From contig JAHFBR010000030.1 in assembly GCA_023249955.1 (NCBI GenBank), positions 1 through 9,966 on the forward strand: a stretch of 9,966 bases of DNA, read 5' to 3'. A program made the position numbers and the translations under genes. Below are positions 1 to 6,582 of this stretch, one piece after another. Each line of letters starts with the position of its first letter. Positions within the stretch are counted from its first letter, which is position 1. This DNA is from a bacterium (GTDB lineage Bacteria > Babelota > Babeliae > Babelales > RVW-14). The notes under the pieces are model-generated. The model did not search any database, had not been told where the DNA came from, and saw nothing but the letters and a program-made list of their open reading frames with translations.

Positions 1-51
1 GATAGTGTCGTCTTAGTATTCAGAGCGGAAGTTGTGTGAGGAGATGCAGAT
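1..51 (+). promoter_or_regulatory. Leader with strong ribosome binding site for the first gene
   Basis: The 51 bases before the first start codon contain GAGGAG at 38-43, eight nt ahead of the ATG at 52. This is a good Shine-Dalgarno match and fixes that start. No convincing -35/-10 pair is visible in so short a stretch, so the promoter may lie outside the window or the gene may be part of an operon that starts upstream. Confidence 0.6.
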
Positions 52-792
52 ATGAGATCTGTTACCACTCAGCTAACATGGGCTCTGGCAACCGTCAGCG
101 CGCTGTGCTTTGCGTGGCCCTTGCAAGCTTCTGTCGAACACAAAAAAAATCTTTTCATGATTGATCACGCGTGTGAACGTAGGGATCACCAACAGCTTGT
201 CGATGATCGCCATCATTGCGTAGCAAGCAAAGATTTGGATGCGCTTGTGGATCTGGTTATTGCATATTTTAGCAATCAGCCCAAAGAAAGTGCATCCACG
301 GCTGCGCTGGCCAAACAAAAGATGGTGATATTTGATATCGATGAAACGGTGTTGGTCCGCACAAACCAAGATCACACAACCCTATGGTCACACTGTGACT
401 TTGTTGCCCTTCCCCCCATCATGCGGCTCTACAAACATCTTCTTGCTCAGGGCTATAAGATCGCCTTTGTGACATGGCGCAAAGAATTGCCCGGTTCTCG
501 CGATAAAACGTTATATCATCTCAATACCAATGGATTTCAAGCTTTTGAAGCGCTGTACCTGCGGCCAAAAGATTGGAAAAAATCATGTGCTGAGTGGAAA
601 GAGCATGCGCGTGGACTTTTGGCAAAAGATTTTGATATTGTTGCAACGCTTGATGACAAGTTGAGCAATCTTGGTGGATTGCACACCGGTGCCTGTTTGG
701 TCTGGGTGTGCGAACGAGCGCATAGACCTGTGATGCAGAGGTGCGTGCGTTTCCCCAAAAATGTGACAACGAGAGGGAAGCGATTATGTTGA
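52..792 (+). CDS. Exported HAD-superfamily phosphatase (acid-phosphatase-like)
   Basis: 246 aa. Residues 1-26 form a signal peptide with a hydrophobic core (about 8-22) and a plausible signal peptidase I site after LQA. HAD motif I is DIDET (D95, D97), with nucleophile and general acid both present. Motif II is T141 in FVTWR, and motif IV is the acidic pair D201-D202 after a strand (DIVATLDD). A lysine for motif III is available around 177-183. The DxDET form and the cap spacing resemble HAD subfamily IIIB / class B-type acid phosphatases; the natural substrate cannot be read from sequence. The mature chain has eight cysteines, which would suit an oxidising periplasmic or extracellular location. 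A strong GAGGAG site supports the start. Its last 7 nt overlap the next gene, so the two are probably co-translated. It shares all motifs with the exported phosphatase at 5516-6268. Confidence 0.85.
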   Translation: MRSVTTQLTWALATVSALCFAWPLQASVEHKKNLFMIDHACERRDHQQLVDDRHHCVASKDLDALVDLVIAYFSNQPKESASTAALAKQKMVIFDIDETVLVRTNQDHTTLWSHCDFVALPPIMRLYKHLLAQGYKIAFVTWRKELPGSRDKTLYHLNTNGFQAFEALYLRPKDWKKSCAEWKEHARGLLAKDFDIVATLDDKLSNLGGLHTGACLVWVCERAHRPVMQRCVRFPKNVTTRGKRLC

Positions 793-2237
793 AGCTTTTT
801 TTGAAGCCTCTGGTTTGTGCTCGAATGGTTAGAGACGCTTGCCTTGCAGGCTCGCTCCTAACCACGAGCGCAAGCAGGGACCCGCTCGTCCTGAGGAAGT
901 GCGCAGCACTGTCTCGAAGGATTCGAGCCGGGGTACCAAAGAGACAGCATCTATATTTTTGCCTGGCTGTTCTTGGTTTTTTTCTGGCCCAAAAATCTTA
1001 TGCTTCATGTGAAGTTAATGTGATTGGGCATGTGAATACTGCCAACAGCTTTTCGCGCCACACAACCAGCTTTATCGAGTGTCTTCACCCCGATGTTAAT
1101 ATCAAACTTTTCAAGACCTATAAAGGCTCACCGCAAGGCTTTCCCTCTTACTTTGAAAAGGTGCTTGATAATGGGTTTAAGCTGCATGATCAAAAAGCCA
1201 TAAGTGAGTTTATTAAGCAAAAAACATCACTCAAAGGTATCACCATCTACGGTGACAGTGTGTTGTGGGATGGGTGGCAAAGATACAATGTTCTTCCCAA
1301 TAACAGTGCCGTCAAATTTGCGTATTGCGTTACTGAAAGAACCTTGGTAAAAAAACGAGGCTCCATTGTTGAGCGATGGGTAACAAAACTCAACAAACAC
1401 TTTGATGCGCTGCTTGTTCCTGATGAATGGTTGATCGAAACGTTCAAAAATGTTGGCATCGAAATTCCTATTTTTGTACTGCCTATGGCCCTGGGGCTCC
1501 ATTCGTTGCTGTCGCGGCCTATCAAGAAAGCACCAGGAAAGCCGTTTTTCTTTGGGTTTTCTGGTGGCTGTTGGCCCCACAAAAATCATAAACTATTGAT
1601 TCAAGCATTTGCTGAAGAGTTTGGCAATGATGATCGCGTAGTGCTTAAAATACACAGTCGATACCCTGCAGATTTCTGGAAGATTGTTGAAGATTGCAAG
1701 AGTACCAAGGCTAAAAATATTACGCTTGAGCAAAAATCATTGACGCGCGAAGAGTACGAGGATTTTATTGCTTCGCTGCACTGCTATGTAACGGTTTCAA
1801 AGGGAGAAGGGTTTTCGATTATCCCACGTGAGGCCCTTGCTGCCGGTGTGCCGTGCATTGTTTCCAATAACACTGCCCAAACCACCATCTGTAATTCTGG
1901 TTGCGTGTATTCTGTTCCTGCCAACATTATCGAATCGTCGACCTGGGTTTTATCAAACCAGAGCGTTGGGTTTGATTATAACTGTTCTATCAGTGATGTT
2001 AAAAAAGCGTTGCGCACGGTGTATGAAAATTATGAACAATACCGTGAATTTGCGCTGCAGGGCCGCGAATGGGTGCAGCAGTATCTGCCAGAAAATCTTA
2101 AACAGAAATACAAAGCCCTTGTATCACCGGATACGGTAGTTTTGGGCGATCGTAATGAAATAACGCCTGAGCGCGTGATCACCAATTCGAAAAAGCTTTT
2201 TGAAAAGTACAAGCGCTTGTGTGGTCTAAAAATCTAA
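786..2237 (+). CDS. Group 1 (GT4-like, GT-B fold) glycosyltransferase with an export signal
   Basis: 483 aa from ATG 786, chosen because GAGAGGGAAG lies just upstream and the start overlaps the previous stop by 7 nt; an in-frame ATG at 741 lies deeper inside the upstream gene and is less likely. The C-terminal half is a Glycos_transf_1 domain: GFSGGCWPHKNHKLLIQAF at about 257-275 (donor-side loop with K266), then the retaining-GT EX7E motif E341-GFSIIPR-E349 and a downstream GVPCIVSNN. These predict transfer of a sugar from a nucleotide-sugar donor; donor and acceptor are unknown. Residues 56-68 are a hydrophobic core ending in SYA before SCEV, a likely signal peptidase I site. The n-region is abnormally long (about 53 residues) because codons 12-48 come from a palindromic element at 819-928. 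No in-frame ATG, GTG or TTG lies between the element and the hydrophobic core, so the element must be translated if the signal peptide is used. Confidence 0.83.
   Translation: MLKLFLKPLVCARMVRDACLAGSLLTTSASRDPLVLRKCAALSRRIRAGVPKRQHLYFCLAVLGFFLAQKSYASCEVNVIGHVNTANSFSRHTTSFIECLHPDVNIKLFKTYKGSPQGFPSYFEKVLDNGFKLHDQKAISEFIKQKTSLKGITIYGDSVLWDGWQRYNVLPNNSAVKFAYCVTERTLVKKRGSIVERWVTKLNKHFDALLVPDEWLIETFKNVGIEIPIFVLPMALGLHSLLSRPIKKAPGKPFFFGFSGGCWPHKNHKLLIQAFAEEFGNDDRVVLKIHSRYPADFWKIVEDCKSTKAKNITLEQKSLTREEYEDFIASLHCYVTVSKGEGFSIIPREALAAGVPCIVSNNTAQTTICNSGCVYSVPANIIESSTWVLSNQSVGFDYNCSISDVKKALRTVYENYEQYREFALQGREWVQQYLPENLKQKYKALVSPDTVVLGDRNEITPERVITNSKKLFEKYKRLCGLKI
819..928. repeat. Composite palindromic (REP-like) element inside the glycosyltransferase signal region
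   Basis: The element is bounded by GCTCGAAT (819-826) and its exact reverse complement ATTCGAGC (921-928). Inside are two hairpins. The first joins GGTTAG (827-832) to CTAACC (858-863), with GCCT-TGC-AGGC at its tip (841-851). The second runs 884-928: GCTCG, TCCT, GAG and AGTGC pair in order with GCACT (906-910), CTC (913-915), AGGA (918-921) and CGAGC (924-928) around a GCA loop. The CCTGAG / CTCGAAGG arms resemble dispersed REP-type repeats I remember from other bacteria, but no database comparison was made. It has no stop codon in the gene's frame and encodes residues 12-48. No second copy is visible in this window, so calling it a repeat family is inference. Confidence 0.6.
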
Positions 2238-2241
2238 ATGG

Positions 2242-2832
2242 TTATTGGGTCAGATCTTTTTCCATCATATTTTCAGCGGGGTCGCCGAAAAAGCGAAAGC
2301 CTTCTTTTGTGTAAAGAGCTACAGCTGCAATATTTGTCCGGCCGGACTTGACACGTAAAACAACTTTTTTGAACTCGTTGGCTTTAAGCATGTTACAAGC
2401 AACACGTACAAGAAGTTTTCCATAGCCTCGGCGACGGAATCGCTTGTTGACTGAAAGAAGCAGAATCTCACCATTGCGGATATCAAATTGCACAAACCCA
2501 ACGACTGTCATGCACTTGAGTGTATCTTTACCCATAATTTTCATGATGACGATGTCGTCAAGCTGGCTGAATTCCCAGTTTGGCATATCTTCAGGATTAA
2601 TGTCTTCAAGTGGCTCGATAGGGGTTGGATCAGGCCCTGGAAGCGGAGGGGTTGCCTCACGCTTGTCCTCTTCAAGAGCGCCAGATTTTTTTGCTTTTTT
2701 TGTATCACATTTTAGAAGCCGTTTCTTTGTAGCAGATCTTTTTGGGCTTTCAGATTTCTGCATGGCAAAAATCGAAACTCCAAAAAGTGAGAGGGTAAGC
2801 AATAAAAGCGTTAATTTCTTGTGAAAAATCAT
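2242..2832 (-). CDS. Exported GNAT-family N-acetyltransferase
   Basis: 196 aa. Residues 1-23 are a textbook signal peptide (KK n-region, Leu-rich core, IFA before M24). Residues 26-50 are very Lys/Arg-rich, and residues 62-80 are a proline-rich linker. The acetyltransferase domain occupies about 85-196. Motif A is RRRGYGKLL (133-141), the R-x-x-G-x-G acetyl-CoA pyrophosphate-binding signature. N167 and Y174 in the ALYTKEGF segment match the usual motif B and catalytic-tyrosine region. It should transfer acetyl from acetyl-CoA to an amine; the acceptor is unknown. Export is odd because acetyl-CoA is not expected in the periplasm, so the protein may act in a host cell. Its stop lies 4 nt from the stop of the convergent glycosyltransferase gene. 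The ribosome site is weak (GGGG five nt upstream). A promoter lies at 2877-2904. Confidence 0.85.
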   Translation of the reverse strand: MIFHKKLTLLLLTLSLFGVSIFAMQKSESPKRSATKKRLLKCDTKKAKKSGALEEDKREATPPLPGPDPTPIEPLEDINPEDMPNWEFSQLDDIVIMKIMGKDTLKCMTVVGFVQFDIRNGEILLLSVNKRFRRRGYGKLLVRVACNMLKANEFKKVVLRVKSGRTNIAAVALYTKEGFRFFGDPAENMMEKDLTQ

Positions 2833-2922
2833 AAAAACCCCAATTTTAAACAGAATTTAATTTCAGTCTGTAAATAATAATAACAAGTCCTGAGAAAAGG
2901 TCAAGTGGGGGTTTCTAGGGTT
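2833..2922. other. 90-nt intergenic gap
   Basis: The gap lies between the end of the M49 peptidase gene and the start of the acetyltransferase gene, both on the minus strand. Besides the promoter at 2877-2904 it is AT-rich. I see no stem-loop followed by a T-run that would serve as a terminator for the peptidase gene, so read-through into the acetyltransferase gene remains possible. Confidence 0.5.
2877..2904 (-). promoter_or_regulatory. Sigma70-type promoter for the exported acetyltransferase gene
   Basis: On the minus strand TTGACC (2899-2904, one mismatch to the -35 consensus) is followed after 16 nt by TATTAT (2877-2882, one mismatch to the -10 consensus). Transcription would start near 2870 and give a leader of about 38 nt before the ATG at 2832. 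It lies in the only gap between this gene and the M49 peptidase gene upstream, so the acetyltransferase can be expressed on its own. Its position and fit make it the best promoter candidate in the window, but it is a pattern match only. Confidence 0.6.
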
Positions 2923-5166
2923 TTATGTTATCGAGACCTCGAGCGCAGCATATTTTTTATGCTGGTCAAAGATATTCTTGGGCCACTCGGCATTAATATC
3001 GATAATTGTGCCATTCTCGTCGGTGACCGGTGTGAAGAGTGGATAGATATAAACACGTGCCTTCAGGTCGCCCGTAATCAGCTTTTCATTATGCTTCAGC
3101 AATTTTAAGTGCTCTCGATTCAACGGCTTGCCGTACGTATCGATAAGTTTTTGTGCTGCACGGCCATCGCCCGTTGACTTGATGCGTTGAACATCCTGCA
3201 TCAACTTGGTGACGGCATCAAGCGATGTTTCCATATCAAGCATCTCAAGCGCGAGAATAGTCTGCTGTGTACCATCAATTTCAATCTGCTCTTGTCTGAG
3301 CGACAGCCCATTTTTTGCAATCAAATAATTCATGATGGTGCAGTTGGCGCGTGCGTGATCGCCAGCCATTTCGGTGGCATCGTCATTCTGTTGGATGATG
3401 CGTAACAAGCCGGTATTTGCCATGTGCAGCAAGAGCCAGCGCGCAAGCTCGGCCTTGCCAATTCTTTGGCTCCAGTGCGTCAAAAAGCCGGCCTTAATGA
3501 TATCATCAAGATGTTTAATGCTCACGTACAGAGCGATAATCTCAGCGCGCAGCTCCTCAATGGTGGCGTCGTGTCCAAGTAAGAGTTCAGGTAAGTTTTC
3601 GTGCGTGACGGCAATGGTATCACCCACTGCATATTGTTTGCCACAAATGGAGAGTGGGTCGCCTTGTTTGAACGTGTGATTAGCAAGTTGTCCGCTGCCA
3701 TGGCCCAACGTTTCATGTAAAATGCAGTGCAGATCCCACAGATCATTAAAGAAATTATATTCGGGGTCGATTTCCTCCAGCTGGTCAGCATCGGTGGGAA
3801 GATAAAAAAGTTTGTGACTCAAGCTTGGATTAATCAGCGCATCCAAGCCCTTAACCCCAGGATAAATAATTTGTTTGGAACCATGCGTTGAACGGATCTC
3901 TTCATAATTGGGCAGGCAGTAGGCGGCGGTGATGAGCATGGGGCCAAGTGCGCCAGTGCCAAAAATCTTTGTATTCATCGAGGCGTTGGGCATGGCCGTG
4001 GGGGAGTTGGTGGTGATTTGTCGCTTAAGCCCAGCGGGGAAGGGCAACATCTGTTCGATCTTGGGCAAAACGCGATTAAGTTTGACCAAATCAAATGATT
4101 TGATGGTTGCTTCGGCTTGAAAGGCGCCGCGTTTTGCTTTTGGATCCTGATATGTTTCAATAAAACCAAAATTATAATCAATGCGGCTCGAGCTTTTGAG
4201 CCACTCGATAGAATGTTGCTTAAAAAACTCTTCGTCACCGGTTTCTAAAAACTGAATGAGATATTCCAGGCTTTTAATCAAATGAGCATCGAACTGTTTG
4301 GGAAATTTTTGAGTATGCTCATGCGCCTTTTGCAGCCAGTGGGTGGCAATGGTAAGCTCAGAGCTATATTTACCATTTTTTGAATACGGCATGACCTTGG
4401 GTATGCGCTTGTCACCGTCATATTCAACATAAAAATACGCGTTGATCATATCGCGTTCATCGGGGCTGAGCATCAAGTAATCTTGTTCAGTAAAATCTGG
4501 CGAGTAAGCATTAAGAGCACTTTGTTCAATGCTATTGGGAATGGTTACCGTTGGCTCAAACGTGTGGTCGAAAAGTGACTTTTCTACCGCTTCAATTTTT
4601 TTAACAAGCTCAGGTTTTTCAAGCGCTGTGCAAATATTTATCAAATTTTCTTTGGTCAACGTTGAGAGTCCCAGGCGTGCTGGTGTGCGTTTTTCGTTAG
4701 CGCTTTCACGTGCGAAGTAGTGGCTGTGATTGCTCCACAAATATACTAAATAAGTACGAGCTTCTTGCAAAAAGCGCCCAAGCTTGATGGGTTTAACCAG
4801 GGTGTTGCCCTCGTCATGCAATTTTTTTAAAGCGGGGGCTTGGTCGACAATCGCTTCAAAAATTTCTTTGATGGCAAGCGCATCGCGGTGAATTTGGTCG
4901 GCTGCGATGGTGTTGCCCGGAAGGCTTGCGCGAAAGATATAGTAAATAAAAATACGCTCTTGTGGTGTGAGCGCATTGTAAAGTGCCGGCAAATCCTGAT
5001 TGTACAAAACGGCGATCTCTTTGAATGTCTCGATGTGTGCCGGGGCAGGCAAAAGCGGTTTAAACGTAGACATAGTTTTCCTGCGAAATGTTAATGTTTG
5101 TACGGTTGCGCCAAAAATGATAAACCCAAAGCATACAGCGAGTGTATACAAAACGGACTTCTTCAT
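2923..5166 (-). CDS. Membrane-anchored M49 family metallopeptidase (dipeptidyl-peptidase III-like)
   Basis: 747 aa from ATG 5166, preceded by GGGGAG with 4-nt spacing; an in-frame GTG at 5178 would add four residues. The zinc site is HETLGH (484-489, the M49 HExxGH motif with one extra residue compared with HExxH), followed by GSGQ. EELRAE (537-542) carries the third ligand glutamate about 49 residues later, close to the spacing in DPP III. Another family landmark is GFIETYQDPKAKRGAF at about 334-349. Family members remove dipeptides from the N-terminus of peptides. Residues 5-25 are a single hydrophobic segment acting as an uncleaved anchor or signal peptide, followed by FRRK, whereas most DPP III enzymes are cytosolic. 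An ATG with a good ribosome site at 5073 lies just after this segment and could start a soluble 716-aa form. It is 24 nt downstream of the MazG-like gene and likely co-transcribed with it. Confidence 0.9.
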   Translation of the reverse strand: MKKSVLYTLAVCFGFIIFGATVQTLTFRRKTMSTFKPLLPAPAHIETFKEIAVLYNQDLPALYNALTPQERIFIYYIFRASLPGNTIAADQIHRDALAIKEIFEAIVDQAPALKKLHDEGNTLVKPIKLGRFLQEARTYLVYLWSNHSHYFARESANEKRTPARLGLSTLTKENLINICTALEKPELVKKIEAVEKSLFDHTFEPTVTIPNSIEQSALNAYSPDFTEQDYLMLSPDERDMINAYFYVEYDGDKRIPKVMPYSKNGKYSSELTIATHWLQKAHEHTQKFPKQFDAHLIKSLEYLIQFLETGDEEFFKQHSIEWLKSSSRIDYNFGFIETYQDPKAKRGAFQAEATIKSFDLVKLNRVLPKIEQMLPFPAGLKRQITTNSPTAMPNASMNTKIFGTGALGPMLITAAYCLPNYEEIRSTHGSKQIIYPGVKGLDALINPSLSHKLFYLPTDADQLEEIDPEYNFFNDLWDLHCILHETLGHGSGQLANHTFKQGDPLSICGKQYAVGDTIAVTHENLPELLLGHDATIEELRAEIIALYVSIKHLDDIIKAGFLTHWSQRIGKAELARWLLLHMANTGLLRIIQQNDDATEMAGDHARANCTIMNYLIAKNGLSLRQEQIEIDGTQQTILALEMLDMETSLDAVTKLMQDVQRIKSTGDGRAAQKLIDTYGKPLNREHLKLLKHNEKLITGDLKARVYIYPLFTPVTDENGTIIDINAEWPKNIFDQHKKYAALEVSIT
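5073..5083 (-). promoter_or_regulatory. Possible internal translation start of the M49 peptidase
   Basis: On the minus strand CAGGA (5079-5083) stands five nt before an in-frame ATG (5071-5073). The resulting protein would begin MSTFKPLL, directly after the membrane segment and at the point where the M49-like domain begins. The ribosome site is as good as the one for the longer start, so two forms, anchored and soluble, are conceivable. This is an inference from spacing only. Confidence 0.4.
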
Positions 5167-5190
5167 GCTACTCCCCACAAAAAACGGTTA

Positions 5191-5559
5191 CTATAGCTTG
5201 GTATATTTGGTATGCCGGCCTTTTGCTTTTTCCACAGGGTATCGTTGTCCAGTGATTTCTATCTTACGCTCAAGTACCGATGAAAGGTCAATATTAAAGC
5301 GATTACATAAAGCCAAAATACCGAAAAAAATGTCGGCTACTTCTTGTTCGATTTCGTCTCTGTTGCTGTTCATCTCTTTATTGGATGCTTCGCCATCAAG
5401 CCACAAAAAGAACTCCATAAGCTCGGCGGCTTCAGCAGCAATGTCCATGCTCAAATTTTTAGCGGTGTGGAACTGTTGCCAATCGCGCTCGCTGACGAAC
5501 TGTTCGATTTTATCTTTAAGTTGCTGGATCGACGTTTTTTGGTCGGTTTTTTGGGGCAC
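5191..5559 (-). CDS. MazG-like nucleotide pyrophosphohydrolase (dCTP pyrophosphatase type)
   Basis: 122 aa, a single all-alpha NTP-PPase domain. The metal-binding signature ExxE...ExxD is complete: E43 and E46 in AAEAAELMEFF, E73 and D76 in EQEVADIFF. The run RDWQQFHTAKNLSMDIAAEAAEL is typical of the compact dCTPase/DCTPP1-like branch and not of the two-domain MazG. The predicted reaction is hydrolysis of (d)NTPs, possibly damaged or non-canonical ones, to the monophosphate and pyrophosphate in the cytosol, as nucleotide-pool cleaning. The start is GTG at 5559, supported by AGGAG (5566-5570) six nt upstream. The first 44 nt lie inside the 3' end of the upstream HAD phosphatase gene, which suggests translational coupling. 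No signal peptide is present, unlike its neighbours on both sides. Confidence 0.9.
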   Translation of the reverse strand: MPQKTDQKTSIQQLKDKIEQFVSERDWQQFHTAKNLSMDIAAEAAELMEFFLWLDGEASNKEMNSNRDEIEQEVADIFFGILALCNRFNIDLSSVLERKIEITGQRYPVEKAKGRHTKYTKL

Positions 5560-6268
5560 GGCGTTCTCCTTGTTTGCCTGGATGGCTAATCTCTTCGATC
5601 TTGTTCATGGAAAAAATTATTGAGGGTACCAAAACGGGAGTGCCGGTGTCTTCTCCCTCGAGATTCTCGGCCTGGTCATCAAAGATTGCAACAATTTTGT
5701 ATTCTGATGCGATAGTGGCACGTTTTAATGCTTTCCAGAGTGCGATATTTTCAAAGCGTATCGTATCTTCCCATCGTGAATTGTCAGAGCCTTCTTTATA
5801 ACCTGCTAAATACGCACGTTCTGGCATGCAAAAAAGTTCTTCATATGTTTCATAGCCGGCGACTTTAAGGGCACGCTCAGTGAGCTGGTGTATGGTAACC
5901 GTACGTTTCTTTCCCCTAGAAGTTTCGACTTCAATTTTTCGATCGCCTGTGCGGGCGGTGATAAAAAAAACCTTGAAACCCTCTTTAAGGAGTATATTGT
6001 AGGCCTCAAGAAGTTCGAAAATTGCTGGTCGTGCATGATCTATTTCATAATCTTTCATTAAAGCAATTGCTGTACCATCGATATCAAAAATCACAGCTTT
6101 TTCTTCTGGATTCTTAAGACTTGCGAGTTTGACTACTGTTTTCTGGAGTTTTTCCTTGAATGTAGCACATCCAATGCGAACCACTTGAATTGTTGGTGAT
6201 GCAGTGGCGCCATGCACTGAGGGCAAGAAAGAGATGGCGCAGGCAAGAACAAGTATTTGTTTAATCAT
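5516..6268 (-). CDS. Exported HAD-superfamily phosphatase (second copy in the window)
   Basis: 250 aa. Residues 1-20 are a signal peptide (MIKQ n-region, hydrophobic core, likely cleavage near VHG/ATA). HAD motif I is DIDGT (D62, D64), motif II is T104 in FFITAR, and the motif IV acidic pair D197-D198 is in IVAIFDDQAENL. A lysine for motif III lies around K180-K182. It is probably a periplasmic or secreted phosphomonoesterase; its substrate is unknown. Order and spacing of motifs match the phosphatase at 52-792, but sequence outside the motifs is well diverged. The last 15 residues overlap the MazG-like gene and form a basic, Pro/Arg/Lys-rich tail that does not look like part of the fold; it may be a run-on tail produced by loss of an earlier stop. 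A weak ribosome site (GAAG) precedes ATG 6268. It follows the Fis-like gene after 65 nt, in which no clear terminator is visible. Confidence 0.85.
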   Translation of the reverse strand: MIKQILVLACAISFLPSVHGATASPTIQVVRIGCATFKEKLQKTVVKLASLKNPEEKAVIFDIDGTAIALMKDYEIDHARPAIFELLEAYNILLKEGFKVFFITARTGDRKIEVETSRGKKRTVTIHQLTERALKVAGYETYEELFCMPERAYLAGYKEGSDNSRWEDTIRFENIALWKALKRATIASEYKIVAIFDDQAENLEGEDTGTPVLVPSIIFSMNKIEEISHPGKQGERRAPKNRPKNVDPAT

Positions 6269-6333
6269 AAACTTCTTTCAGGAGTGAGCAAAAAATAATC
6301 AATTAACATGAGTTGCAGAGCATATCACAGATC

Positions 6334-6582
6334 TCACTCTGCTTCAACATCCGATGGTATGCTGATATTGAGGACTTTGATTTTCCGATACAGGGTGCTT
6401 CTGCCGATACCCAGAATTTTTGCTGCAACAAGAAAATTGAAATTGGTTTCGTGCAGCACGGTATGAATAATGAAGCGCTCAATCTCATGCATGACCAGGG
6501 GGTGAATGTTGCCCTTGCCGTGTCGTCCAATGCCGGCGATCATACGCTTGATTTCTCGGTCAAGAATGTCATACAGTGTCAT
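6334..6582 (-). CDS. Small Fis-like DNA-binding protein (HTH_8 family)
   Basis: 82 aa. The C-terminal part, about 49-73, is a Fis/NtrC-type helix-turn-helix: AAKILGIGRSTLYRKIKVLNI, with the alanine, the GI turn and the S/T-L-x-K-I recognition helix as in HTH_8 domains. The preceding helix HPLVMHEIERFIIHTVLHET lines up well with the long helix ahead of the HTH in E. coli Fis (which has 98 aa). No AAA+ or receiver domain is attached, so it is a stand-alone Fis-like protein and not an NtrC fragment still joined to its ATPase. It could be a nucleoid protein or a local regulator; a degraded NtrC-type C-terminus is an alternative. Its ATG overlaps the stop of the holA-like gene as ATGA (6579-6582), so translation is coupled to that gene. 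Confidence 0.8.
   Translation of the reverse strand: MTLYDILDREIKRMIAGIGRHGKGNIHPLVMHEIERFIIHTVLHETNFNFLVAAKILGIGRSTLYRKIKVLNISIPSDVEAE

Noticed and set aside
741..785. Earlier ATG (741) as start of the glycosyltransferase
   Set aside because: It would deepen the overlap with the phosphatase gene and has no ribosome site. ATG 786 has GAGAGGGAAG just upstream and a normal short overlap.
819..880. tRNA-like look (TGGTTAGAG followed by a TTGCAGG run)
   Set aside because: The segment does not form an acceptor stem, a 5-bp anticodon stem with a 7-nt loop, or a T-arm. It folds instead as the hairpins described for the palindromic element.
999..1011. Lipobox in the glycosyltransferase (SYASC)
   Set aside because: The -3 residue would be Tyr, which is a poor lipobox; a signal peptidase I site after SYA fits better.
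2190..2245. Bidirectional terminator between the convergent genes
   Set aside because: The stops are only 4 nt apart. The AAAAAGCTTTTT palindrome near 2191-2202 lies inside the coding region and has no GC-rich stem.
2905..3108. Plus-strand reading frame opposite the 3' end of the M49 gene
   Set aside because: It is antisense to a well-supported gene, has no family features and no ribosome site, so it is a shadow frame.
6269..6333. Intrinsic terminator after the Fis-like gene
   Set aside because: A short T-run is present on the minus strand, but only 3-4 bp stems precede it, too weak for a terminator. No reliable promoter pair was found here either.
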